This document shows, piece after piece, positions 49,543 to 60,431 of a stretch of DNA of 64,000 bases (positions are counted from its first letter, which is position 1; the number at the start of each line of letters is the position of its first letter). Source of the DNA: Streptomyces antioxidans (GTDB lineage Bacteria; Actinomycetota; Actinomycetes; Streptomycetales; Streptomycetaceae); contig NZ_LAKD02000049.1 in the NCBI RefSeq assembly GCF_000968685.2, positions 124,001 to 188,000 of the forward strand, given 5' to 3'. Under the pieces are notes generated by a model. The model was not told the DNA's origin, made no database searches, and worked only from the letters and a program-made list of their open reading frames with translations. Position numbers and translations under genes: made by a program.

Positions 49543-50505
49543 ATGACACAGGACTGGAGGCTCTTCCAGGGCGGCGACACCCGGCCCCACACGGTGGAGA
49601 CCTGGCCCGCCGCCCCGCCCTGGCGGCGGTTCGGCGAGGACGCGCGGCGCCGGGACAAGGAGCGGCCGCTGCCGTATCTGATCTCCGACGAGGACCGCGA
49701 CGTCGTCAACATGGCGCTGCACCTCCACCGCCCGCTGCTGGTCACCGGCCGCCCGGGCACCGGCAAGTCGACCCTGGCCCACGCCATCGCCCGCGAGCTG
49801 ACGCTGGGCGAGGTGCTGCACTGGCCGGTCAACAGCCGCTCCACGCTCACCGAGGGCCTTTACTCGTACGACGCGGTGGGCAGGCTGCGCGAAGCCTCCC
49901 TCAAGCGGCGCGCCGACGAGGCCGCGGGAACCGAGCCGGACATCGGCGACTACCTGCGGCTCGGCCCGCTCGGCACCGCGCTCCTCCCGGCCCGCACCCC
50001 GCGCGTCCTGCTCGTGGACGAGCTCGACAAGGGCGATGTCGACCTGCCCAATGACCTCCTCACGGTCTTCGAGGAGGGCGAGTTCGAGATTCCGGAGCTG
50101 GCCCGCCTGGGGGAGGGGAGGGAGGTCCGGGTGCAGTACGCGGGCTCCCGGGAGAAGGTCGGGATCACCAGCGGCTGGGTCAGCTGCCGGGTCTTCCCCG
50201 TCGTCGTCATCACCAGCAACGGCGAGCGCGAGTTCCCCCCGGCGTTTCTGCGCCGCTGCGTCCGGCTCGACCTCAAGCAGCCCGACGAGGCGCAGCTGAA
50301 GCAGATCGTCACCATGCACCTGGGCGAGGAGGTCGGCGCACGGGCCCAGGAGCTGATCGCCGACTTCGTGTCCCGGCGCAACGAACGGGAGCTGGCCACC
50401 GACCAATTGCTCAACGCGGTCCGGCTGCGCTCCTCCGGGGTGCGGGTCGACCAGGACGTCCTCGACAAGCTCTTCCGCTCGCTGAACGAAGTCGACGCGC
50501 AATGA
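49543..50505 (+). CDS. MoxR-type AAA+ ATPase of the VMAP-type system
   Basis: A 320-residue AAA+ ATPase. Walker A GRPGTGKST (69-77), Walker B VLLVDELDK (155-163), sensor 1 region VVVITSNGEREFPPAF with a following RRC arginine finger region. This is the MoxR/dynein-related class that acts with vWA-domain partners to remodel targets. It starts 15 bases after the caspase gene (GAGGAGAG ribosome binding site). Its stop overlaps the next start (ATGA at 50502-50505). Confidence 0.92.
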   Translation: MTQDWRLFQGGDTRPHTVETWPAAPPWRRFGEDARRRDKERPLPYLISDEDRDVVNMALHLHRPLLVTGRPGTGKSTLAHAIARELTLGEVLHWPVNSRSTLTEGLYSYDAVGRLREASLKRRADEAAGTEPDIGDYLRLGPLGTALLPARTPRVLLVDELDKGDVDLPNDLLTVFEEGEFEIPELARLGEGREVRVQYAGSREKVGITSGWVSCRVFPVVVITSNGEREFPPAFLRRCVRLDLKQPDEAQLKQIVTMHLGEEVGARAQELIADFVSRRNERELATDQLLNAVRLRSSGVRVDQDVLDKLFRSLNEVDAQ

Positions 50506-53500
50506 TCGAGCGGCTGTGCGCCCTGCTGGAGGACGCCGGGGTCGACCTCTCCGAGGTGGAGCTCCGCGATGTCCTGTGGTTCGCCGCCACCACTGCCCCG
50601 GCGCGCGGCGAAGGGGACGGCGACGAGCCGCCGCCGTCCCGGCGCCCGGCCGCACCCGTCTCCGGCGCGGCGGACGGCGAGGACGAGACCAAGGGCGCCC
50701 AGCGGCAGCCCCCCGGGGCGCACGGCGCCGGCGACCCCGAGCCGGGACCCCTCGTCCCCGCCGGGCTCTACGCCCCCGGCACCGCCCGCCCGGCCATGGC
50801 CCGCCCGGCCCGCGCCGTCGGCGTGCGTGGCGTCCGGGCGCTCCCCGGGACGCGCCGGCTGTCCCGCGCGCTGCGGCCGCTGCGGCGCAGCGTGCCGTCC
50901 CGTACCTCCTTCCGCGTGGACGAGACCGCCACCGCCGAGTGGATCGCCGAGACCGGGCTCCCCGACGTGGTGCTGCGCCCCCGCCCGGAGCGCTGGCTGA
51001 GCGTCGCGCTCATCGTGGACGACGGCCCGTCGATGGTGCTGTGGCAGCAGCTCGCCGCCGAGGTGCGCGGACTGCTGGAGCGGCAGGGCACCTTCCGTTC
51101 GGTGCGGACCTACGGCCTGGACAGCGCCGACGAGGACCGGCCGGTGCTCAGGGCGCGCCCGTACGCCCCGGGCGCCCCGCGCCGCACCGCGCGCCAGCTC
51201 ACCGACACCTCCGGCCGCACCGTGATGCTGGTCCTCTCGGACGGGGTGGGCCCTGGGTGGCGCGGTGGCGCGATTCCGCGGCTGCTGCGCCGCTGGGCCC
51301 GCCACTCGCCGGTGGCGGTGCTCCAGCCGCTGCCCGCGCGGATGTGGCCGGAGCGCGGTATGCCCACCCAGCGGCTGCTGGTCGACGCGGGCGGCCGGGA
51401 GGGCGCGCCGGGCCGCGCGCTGTCGGTGCGCCATCCGGTGCTGCCGCGCGGCCTGGTGTCGTACGACGGCGCGACACCGGTGCCCGTGCTGGAGCTGGCC
51501 GAGGGCGAGCTGGGCACCTGGGCGGCGCTCACCGGTACCGGTGGCGGCGGCGAGCCGCTGCCGGTGATGCTGCTGGACGGCGCCGAGAAGCCGGTGGCCG
51601 CGCGGGTCACGGCCCATGTCCCTGAGCCGACCGCCGAGGAGCGGCTGCGCCGCTTCCGGGGCGCGGCCTCGCCCGAGGCCCAGCGGCTGGCCGGGGCGCT
51701 GGCCACGGTCCATCCGCTGACGCTGCCGGTGATGCGGCTGGTCCACCAGGCGGGCGCGGGCCGTGCGGAGCGCTTCCACCCGGCGCAGCTGGCCGAGGTG
51801 TTCCTGGGCGGGCTGCTGCGCAGCCGGGCGGGGAGCGCGGAGGAGTACGAGTTCCGCCCCGGCGTCGCGGATCTGCTGCTGGACGCGGTACGGACGTCGG
51901 ACGCGCTGGAGACGGCGGCGCAGGTCACCGAGTTCCTGCTGCACCGCCAGGGCAGCGGCCCCGAGTTCCGCGCCCGGCTCTCGGGCGACCACGGGGACTC
52001 CCGCGTCGCCGAGGAGGCCCGTCCGTTCGCGGCGGCGTCCCCGGAGCTGCTGGCGCGGCTCGGACTGGTGGCGGACGCGGCGGAGGAGGACGCGGCGGCG
52101 GACGGGCCGCCGGAGCGCGAGGAGCCCGTACGGCAGCCGCCCGACCCGGCCACCCCGTCCCCGGCGGGTGAGGTCCCGCCCCGGTCCTACACCTCCGAGC
52201 GGGTCCAGCCGCTGATGATCGAGCTGGTGCGGCGGTTCGCGGCGGATGACGGACTGCCGAGGGGGGTGCGCTACCAGGTCGACCAGGTGCTGGACAACGC
52301 CGATGAGCGGAACGAGGAATCCGGCTGGTGGGGCGTGCGGTTCCTGCCCAGCCTGGCCCATGAGCTCGTCAGGGCCGGGTGGGGGGCCCACGCCGATGTG
52401 CTGAAGGATGCGGCGCGGGAGCAGATCGCGGGGCTGAGGACCGCCGAAGACCTCGAATCCCGCAATCTCCGTGGGCACTTGGCGCTCACCCTGAACAAGC
52501 TCGGGGAGCACGAGGAGGCGGAGCGCGAGCTCCGGGCGGTGGTCGCGGTCTCGGCGCGGGTGCACGGCGAGGAGCACGACTACACCCTCTTCGCCCGCAG
52601 CTACCTCGTGGACCTGCTGTACGACGCCGGGCGGCTGGAGGCGGCGGCGGAGGAGTCCCGCACGCTGCTCGACGCGTGGGGCCGGCGGGAGAGCGGCGAC
52701 CATCGGTCGGAGGTCCTGTCCCGGCGCCAGGTCTACGGGCGGGTGCTCCTGGACCTCGCGCGCGTGGAGGAGGCCGCGCGGGAGTTCCGTGCCGTGGCCG
52801 CGGGACGCCGCGAGCTGGACGGCCCCGCGCATGTCAGCACCGTGACCGCGCGGGTCTGGCTGGCCGCCGCGGTGCGCAGGTTCGGGCTGTACGACGGGGC
52901 CGAGGCCGAGCTGAGGTCGGCGGTCGAGGACTGCCGCCCGGCGGAGTCGGAGCTGGGCGACGCGCTGCTGACGGCGGAGTACGCCCTCGGCGAGATCCTG
53001 GACACCAGACAGCGCAACGAGGAGGCCGAGGCGCTGTGGCGGGAGCTGGTCGAGCGGACCTCCGCGGGCCTGAAGCCGTGGAACTGGCGGATCCGCCGTG
53101 CCCGCCGCAACCGCGTTCACCGGCTGCGCGCACTGAGCCGGTACGCCGAGGCGGAGGCCGAACTCGACACGCTGGTGGAGGAGACGGTCGGCACGCTCGG
53201 GAAGTGGCACGACGACTCGCTCGTCGCCCAGCGGCTGCGCGCGTTCGTCCTGGAGGACCAGCAGCGGTACGACGAGGCGCGGCCGATCTACCGCGCACTC
53301 CTCGAGCAGCAGATCCCCGTGTTCGGGGAGGACCATGCCAACGTCCTGAGCACGCGCTACTGCCTGGCGACCAGCATGCGGCTGGCGGGGCTCCACGAGG
53401 AGGCGCTGGCGGAGTACACCGAGCTGCTTGCCGACTCGCTGCGCGTCCTCGGACCGGATACGCAGTCGAGCCTGATGGCCCGGGGCGGCCGGGCCAGGGC

Positions 53501-54035
53501 CCTGGCCAGCCTGGGGCGCCGGGAGGAGGCCGAGGCCGAGTACCGCGTGGTCGTGGAGGCGGAGGCCCGGGTCCTGGGCCTGGACGCGCCGAACGCGCTG
53601 ACGACCCGTCTGAACCTGGCGGTGCTGCTGCGCGATCAGGAGCGCTACGAGGAGTCAGAGGCGGAGTTCCGCCGGGTGGTCGAGGGGCGCGTCCGGGTCC
53701 TGGGCGCCGAGGCCAAGCCGACGCTGGCGGCGCGGCACAGCTGGGGGTACGTACTCAACAGGCTCGGCCGGTTCGCGGAGGCCGAGCGGGAGATCCGGGC
53801 GACGATCGAGGGGCGGCTCCGCGTGGTGGGCCCGGAGCACGCCAACACCCTCTGGACCCGCCACAACCTCGGCGTCACCCTCAAGGGCCTCGGCCGCATC
53901 GAGGACGCGGAGGCCGAATGGCGGGATGTGCTCGAGATCAGCGAGCGCGTCCTGGGCGATGAGCACAACTGCACGGTGAAGACCCGCGAGGCCCTTGCCG
54001 GGCTGCGGGGCCTCGGGGACGGCCAGGCGTCCTGA
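50502..54035 (+). CDS. SAV_2336-type (vWA-like) protein with long TPR tail
   Basis: A 1177-residue protein. The N-terminal region (1-150) has a short helical SAV_2336-type start (MIERLCALLEDAGVDLSEVELRDVLWFA), then a Pro/Ala-rich linker. The vWA-like core (about 160-360) has a MIDAS-like ALIVDDGPSMVLW (Asp173, Asp174, Ser177) and TVMLVLSDGVGPGWR. A winged or helical region follows (HPLTLPVMRLVHQAGAGRAERFHPAQLAEVFLGGLL, about 405-440). From about residue 640 to the end run about a dozen TPR-like 42-residue units (ARSYLVDLLYDAGRLEAAAEE, TRLNLAVLLRDQERYEESEAEF, TRHNLGVTLKGLGRIEDAEAEW). It takes the vWA role of the ternary system, and the TPRs are a probable sensor or scaffold. Confidence 0.85.
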   Translation: MIERLCALLEDAGVDLSEVELRDVLWFAATTAPARGEGDGDEPPPSRRPAAPVSGAADGEDETKGAQRQPPGAHGAGDPEPGPLVPAGLYAPGTARPAMARPARAVGVRGVRALPGTRRLSRALRPLRRSVPSRTSFRVDETATAEWIAETGLPDVVLRPRPERWLSVALIVDDGPSMVLWQQLAAEVRGLLERQGTFRSVRTYGLDSADEDRPVLRARPYAPGAPRRTARQLTDTSGRTVMLVLSDGVGPGWRGGAIPRLLRRWARHSPVAVLQPLPARMWPERGMPTQRLLVDAGGREGAPGRALSVRHPVLPRGLVSYDGATPVPVLELAEGELGTWAALTGTGGGGEPLPVMLLDGAEKPVAARVTAHVPEPTAEERLRRFRGAASPEAQRLAGALATVHPLTLPVMRLVHQAGAGRAERFHPAQLAEVFLGGLLRSRAGSAEEYEFRPGVADLLLDAVRTSDALETAAQVTEFLLHRQGSGPEFRARLSGDHGDSRVAEEARPFAAASPELLARLGLVADAAEEDAAADGPPEREEPVRQPPDPATPSPAGEVPPRSYTSERVQPLMIELVRRFAADDGLPRGVRYQVDQVLDNADERNEESGWWGVRFLPSLAHELVRAGWGAHADVLKDAAREQIAGLRTAEDLESRNLRGHLALTLNKLGEHEEAERELRAVVAVSARVHGEEHDYTLFARSYLVDLLYDAGRLEAAAEESRTLLDAWGRRESGDHRSEVLSRRQVYGRVLLDLARVEEAAREFRAVAAGRRELDGPAHVSTVTARVWLAAAVRRFGLYDGAEAELRSAVEDCRPAESELGDALLTAEYALGEILDTRQRNEEAEALWRELVERTSAGLKPWNWRIRRARRNRVHRLRALSRYAEAEAELDTLVEETVGTLGKWHDDSLVAQRLRAFVLEDQQRYDEARPIYRALLEQQIPVFGEDHANVLSTRYCLATSMRLAGLHEEALAEYTELLADSLRVLGPDTQSSLMARGGRARALASLGRREEAEAEYRVVVEAEARVLGLDAPNALTTRLNLAVLLRDQERYEESEAEFRRVVEGRVRVLGAEAKPTLAARHSWGYVLNRLGRFAEAEREIRATIEGRLRVVGPEHANTLWTRHNLGVTLKGLGRIEDAEAEWRDVLEISERVLGDEHNCTVKTREALAGLRGLGDGQAS

Positions 54036-54526
54036 CAGACCTCCTGACATGGCGTCCTGAAAGGTGGTCGGCCACCCCTTCCGGCGTGTCGCTCGGCGTA
54101 TCGCTCATCTGAGCGTGGCCCCTCTCGTTGTATCCAAAAGGCGAGACAACGGTCCATGACAAGGCGTGATTCTCGCCACTCTGATTGGGTCCTCGCTCAG
54201 ATGAGCGGCCACTGAGGGGTGAAGGACGGCATCCCGCCGTGCTCACCTCTCCAATGCGTGGCACTCAGTGCCACCCACTTGATGTTCGACACCTCGAACC
54301 ATCGGTTACGTATAGTGAAATTCCCAGCATCCATCACGGGCGGAGGGTGGGTGTGTGTTCGAGGCTTGAAGGCATCTCATAAGAGCCTCGTTCGGGCGCC
54401 GCGCTTTCGAACACGTGGCAGGCGGGTGGTTACGGCCGTATGACGGTGGAGTGGACCTGCTCAGGGGCCTTTGATCTGGGTACGCTCCCCGCCGTCAGGG
54501 CAGCCGAGCCGAGGAGATCGAGTCCC
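54036..54526 (+). other. Structure-rich region upstream of ppdK
   Basis: About 490 bases without a supported gene. CGCTCATCTGAGCG (54102-54115) recurs as its reverse complement at 54194-54207, each half itself a small hairpin. A perfect GTGGCACT-C-AGTGCCAC dyad (54258-54274) and GTTCGA-CACC-TCGAAC (54284-54299) follow. The -10-like TATAGT is at 54311-54316. CGAGGCT (54360-54366) pairs with AGCCTCG (54384-54390) in the leader. This region is likely to contain the ppdK promoter and regulatory sites. Confidence 0.65.
54258..54316 (+). promoter_or_regulatory. Probable ppdK promoter with two operators
   Basis: TATAGT (54311-54316) is a good -10. The 54284-54299 dyad covers the position expected for a -35 (TTCGAC, 20 bases away), and the 54258-54274 dyad lies just upstream. 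The leader is about 205 bases long. Confidence 0.5.
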
Positions 54527-57253
<2,727 letters not shown>

Positions 57254-57682
57254 ACCGGTAGCAGCCGAGAAGACCACCGGAGCCGTCGCCGGGAACCCAC
57301 CCTCACCCCCGGCATCGGCTCCGGACCTCAAAGGGGGCGGCACCTTGTGCGGAGGTGCCGCCCCCTCTCACTCCCCCCACGGGAGCTGTTGCCGCGCGCA
57401 TCGGCTACGACGCGGCAACATAAGTGCCCAGTCGCCTTAACGTACTCGTCACCCCCCACGGGAACGAGCAAACTGGCGCTGAGCACCGCCTGTTGAATTC
57501 CGGACGGCTGTCGGGAAGTTTTTCCCGGCGGCCCCCGGTTTTCTTGGGAACAGCTTTCCTCGGCGGGGCTCGATACCGCTCCTCGTTTCACATCTGGCCA
57601 AAAGGGCGTGGTGACTGAACGTGTAAGCGTGCATACTCAACGGTGATCGGGGGGCGGTCGCAATGTCACGTGTGGGGGTCTG
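57254..57682. other. Intergenic region between ppdK and the ArsR-type gene
   Basis: About 430 bases. After the ppdK terminator (57332-57366) no gene is supported. A CGGGAA-GTTT-TTCCCG hairpin lies at 57512-57527. CATACT near 57630, after GTGACTGAACGTGTAAGC, is a weak -10 candidate for the downstream gene. Confidence 0.4.
57332..57366 (+). terminator. ppdK terminator
   Basis: AGGGGGCGGCACCT pairs perfectly with AGGTGCCGCCCCCT around a seven-base loop, 78 bases after the stop, followed by CTCACTCC. Confidence 0.9.
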
Positions 57683-58798
57683 GTGCTCCGTGTTCATTTC
57701 AGTGAACTCGATCTGGCCCGGCTGCGGATGGCGGTCCGCCCGGACGCGCTCTGGGAAACCGTTTTAAGTTTCCATAGGCTGCGGGAGAACCGGGCCGAGA
57801 GCGTATACGGGAAATGGCGTTCCGAGGCGCGAAACCGACTCAACGGCGAAGCGCGGCTGCTTGCGCCGCTCATTCCGTCGCGCGGTTATTTCCCGGACTT
57901 CCTGACACCCGCCGAAGGGGTAATCGGTTGCGATGCCGCGATGTCCGCGCTGCGCGCCATCTCGGGTGAGCGCTTGCACGCGGAGCTGACCGGGCTTCCG
58001 GCGGCCCGGGCGCTCCCGGGGTGGATACGGGATCTGGCGCAGGGCGAGCGGAGACCGCTGGACCGGCTGATCAGCACGCTGCGCGCGTACCACCAGGCCG
58101 CGATCGCCCCGTACTGGCCGCATATCCAGGCCCGGATCGAGGCCGACCGGGTGGCCCGGGGCCGCGCACTGCTGGACGGGGGCGCCGATGGGCTGCTGGC
58201 CTCGCTGCCGCCGACGATGCGGTGGCGGGTGCCCGTGCTGGAGGTCGACTATCCGGTGGACCGCGATCTGTGGCTGCGGGGGCGGGGGTTGCTGCTGCTG
58301 CCGTCGTTCTTCTGCCGGGGGACGCCGGTGACCTTCCGGAACCCGGATCTGACGCCCGTGCTGGTCTACCCAGTCGAACACGCCCGGTGCGGTCTGACAT
58401 CCCGCCCCGAGCAGCGGCCCGCCGTGGCGTCCGCGGCCGGGTCCGCGTCCGGATCCGGATCGGGGGCCGGATCCGGGTCGGGGTCCGCCCGGACGCTCGG
58501 CAAGCTGGTCGGGCAGACCCGTTCGGCGGTGCTGCTGGAGGTCGGCGGCGGCTGTACGACCAGTGAACTCGCCCGCAGGGTGGGCGTATCGCTGGCCTCG
58601 GCCAGCCAGCACGCCAGTGTGCTGCGCGAGGCGGGCCTGGTGCACACCCTCCGCCAGGGCGGCGCCGTCCTGCACACGCTGACCCCGCTGGGGGCGGCGC
58701 TGCTGCGGGGCGGGGCGCCGGGGGAGCGGGTCTTCGGGGTACCGGCGGCGCTGCCGCCGGTCGCCACGAGCGGGCGGGGTCCTTCAGGGCGCGGATGA
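57683..58798 (+). CDS. ArsR-like winged-helix regulator (DUF5937 type)
   Basis: A 371-residue protein with the HTH at the C terminus (about 278-345; TRSAVLLEVGGGCTTSELARRVGVSLASASQHASVLREAGLV), the reverse of typical small ArsR proteins. The N-terminal 230 residues (LRVHFSELDLARLRMAVRPDALWETVLSFHRLR) are the DUF5937-type domain common in Streptomyces. A Gly/Ser linker (GSASGSGSGAGSGSGSA) joins the two. Effector unknown; no metal-binding Cys set is visible. GTG 57683 is the family-consistent start. It ends 15 bases inside the convergent permease gene. Confidence 0.83.
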   Translation: MLRVHFSELDLARLRMAVRPDALWETVLSFHRLRENRAESVYGKWRSEARNRLNGEARLLAPLIPSRGYFPDFLTPAEGVIGCDAAMSALRAISGERLHAELTGLPAARALPGWIRDLAQGERRPLDRLISTLRAYHQAAIAPYWPHIQARIEADRVARGRALLDGGADGLLASLPPTMRWRVPVLEVDYPVDRDLWLRGRGLLLLPSFFCRGTPVTFRNPDLTPVLVYPVEHARCGLTSRPEQRPAVASAAGSASGSGSGAGSGSGSARTLGKLVGQTRSAVLLEVGGGCTTSELARRVGVSLASASQHASVLREAGLVHTLRQGGAVLHTLTPLGAALLRGGAPGERVFGVPAALPPVATSGRGPSGRG

Positions 58799-60337
58799 GG
58801 CGCCCCGGGATGAGGCCCCCCGGCCCCCGGCCATGTCGTGGTCCTCGGCCGTTCCCGGCGTGCCCCCCGCGGCCAGTTCGCCGGTGGCCACCTTGCTGTG
58901 CCGACGGCCCCAGCAGAGGTAGATCAGCAGTCCGGCGGCCATCCAGCCCAGGAACCGCGCCCAGGTGATCAGCGGCAGATTGCCCACCAGCAGCAGACAC
59001 AGCAGCACCGCGACGGCGGGGACGGCCGGCACCCACGGGGTGCGGAAGCCGCGCGGCAGGTCGGGGCGGGAGCGACGGAGGTACACCACGCCCACGCAGA
59101 CGACGATGAAGGAGGTCAGCATGCCGATGTTGCCCAGCTCGGCGAGGTCCCCGATGGGCAGCACCGCCGTCATGAACGCGACCATCAGCCCGAGGGTCCA
59201 GGTGATCCGGCGCGGGCTGCGGGTCACCGGGTGGACATGGGAGAACCACTCGGGCAGCAGCCGGTCGCGGCTCATCGCGAGGAACACCCGGCTCTGCCCC
59301 AGCAGCATGATCATCACGACCGTGGTCAGCCCGCAGATCGCGCCGATGCCCACGATCCGCACCGCCCAGTCCGCGCCCGCCGCCTTCAGCGCGCCGGTGA
59401 TGGGGGCGGCGTTGTCCAGCTCGGAGTAGTGCTGCATCCCGGTCACGGTCAGCGCGACGGCCACGTAGAGCACCGCGCAGACGGCCACGGTGGACAGCAG
59501 CGCGATGGGCAGGGTGCGCTGCGGCCGCTTGGCCTCCTCGGCGTTGCTGGCCATGATGTCGAAGCCGGAGTACGCGCCGAAGACGATCGCGCCGCCGGTG
59601 AGGATCCCGGCCATGCCGAACGTGGCGTCCGCGCCAAGACCGGCCCAACCCAGCAGCGGCTGCTCCCACATGTCGCCGTCGCCGCCCACCGGTTGGGACG
59701 CTGGGATGAACGGCGACCAGTTGGCCGCGTCCACATGGGTCACCCCGATGACGAGGAAGATGACGATGGCCGCGAGCTTCACCATCGTCATCACCGTGTT
59801 GATCCGGGAGGTGGTGCGCACCCCGGAGGCCAGGATGGCGGTGAGCACCAGGATGACCAGCACGGCCGGGATGTTGACGGCCGCGTCCGGGCCGGAGACG
59901 GAGGCCGGGATGTGGATCCCGAACGTGGCCAGGAAGTCGGTGACGTACTGCGACCAGCCACTGGCCACCGCGCTCGCGCCCATCGTCATATCGAGGATGA
60001 GGTCCCAGCCGATCAGCCAGGCCACCAGCTCCCCGAGCGAGACATACGCGAAGGTGTAGGCGCTGCCCGCCACCGGGACGGTGCTGGCGAACTCCATGTA
60101 GCACAGTGCCACTAGGGCGGTGGCGACCGCGCCGATGGTGTAGGAGAGCGCGATACTCGGCCCGGCGTAGTTCGCGGCCGCCGTGCCGGTCAGCACGAAG
60201 ATGCCCGCGCCGATGGTGACGCCGATGCCCATGAGGGTCAGCTGGAGCGGGCCCAGGGCGCGGGCGAGCCGGGTCTCCGGGCTCGCCGCGTCCTGGATGG
60301 TCGCTTCGATGGATTTGTTGCGCATGGCGGTGGTCAC
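58784..60337 (-). CDS. APC-superfamily amino acid permease (CAT-like)
   Basis: A 517-residue, about 14-helix transporter. MGIGVTIGAGIFVLTGTAAANYAGP is the conserved TM1 substrate loop (GAGIF), with PVAGSAYTFAYVSLGELVAWLIGWDLIL and GFDIMASNAEEAKRPQRTLPI typical of the cationic amino acid transporter group. Substrate (Lys/Arg-type or other) inferred only. ATG 60337 begins the family N terminus. It follows the class-V aminotransferase on the same strand, separated by a hairpin terminator. Confidence 0.9.
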   Translation of the reverse strand: MTTAMRNKSIEATIQDAASPETRLARALGPLQLTLMGIGVTIGAGIFVLTGTAAANYAGPSIALSYTIGAVATALVALCYMEFASTVPVAGSAYTFAYVSLGELVAWLIGWDLILDMTMGASAVASGWSQYVTDFLATFGIHIPASVSGPDAAVNIPAVLVILVLTAILASGVRTTSRINTVMTMVKLAAIVIFLVIGVTHVDAANWSPFIPASQPVGGDGDMWEQPLLGWAGLGADATFGMAGILTGGAIVFGAYSGFDIMASNAEEAKRPQRTLPIALLSTVAVCAVLYVAVALTVTGMQHYSELDNAAPITGALKAAGADWAVRIVGIGAICGLTTVVMIMLLGQSRVFLAMSRDRLLPEWFSHVHPVTRSPRRITWTLGLMVAFMTAVLPIGDLAELGNIGMLTSFIVVCVGVVYLRRSRPDLPRGFRTPWVPAVPAVAVLLCLLLVGNLPLITWARFLGWMAAGLLIYLCWGRRHSKVATGELAAGGTPGTAEDHDMAGGRGASSRGASSAP

Positions 60338-60400
60338 TCCTTACTGGGCCCGCGTGCGACTGGGCCCGTACGTGCACCCACGGGCGACTACGCCGTGAGC

Positions 60401-60431
60401 GGGGTGTTCACGACCGCGTCGTGAACACCCC
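60401..60431 (-). terminator. Terminator overlapping the end of the aminotransferase gene
   Basis: Perfect 14-bp arms GGGGTGTTCACGAC / GTCGTGAACACCCC around CGC. The last eight or so codons of the aminotransferase (stop 60408-60410) form part of the stem. It separates the aminotransferase from the permease. Confidence 0.8.

Noticed and set aside
49950..53396. A 1148-codon open frame on the minus strand opposite the MoxR and SAV_2336 genes
   Set aside because: It is an antisense shadow of strong GC3 bias in the two well-supported plus-strand genes; the composition is Arg/Gly/Leu/His-rich with no family motif.
54219..54443. A 74-codon frame just upstream of ppdK
   Set aside because: It spans operator-like dyads and the candidate promoter and has no ribosome binding site or family match.
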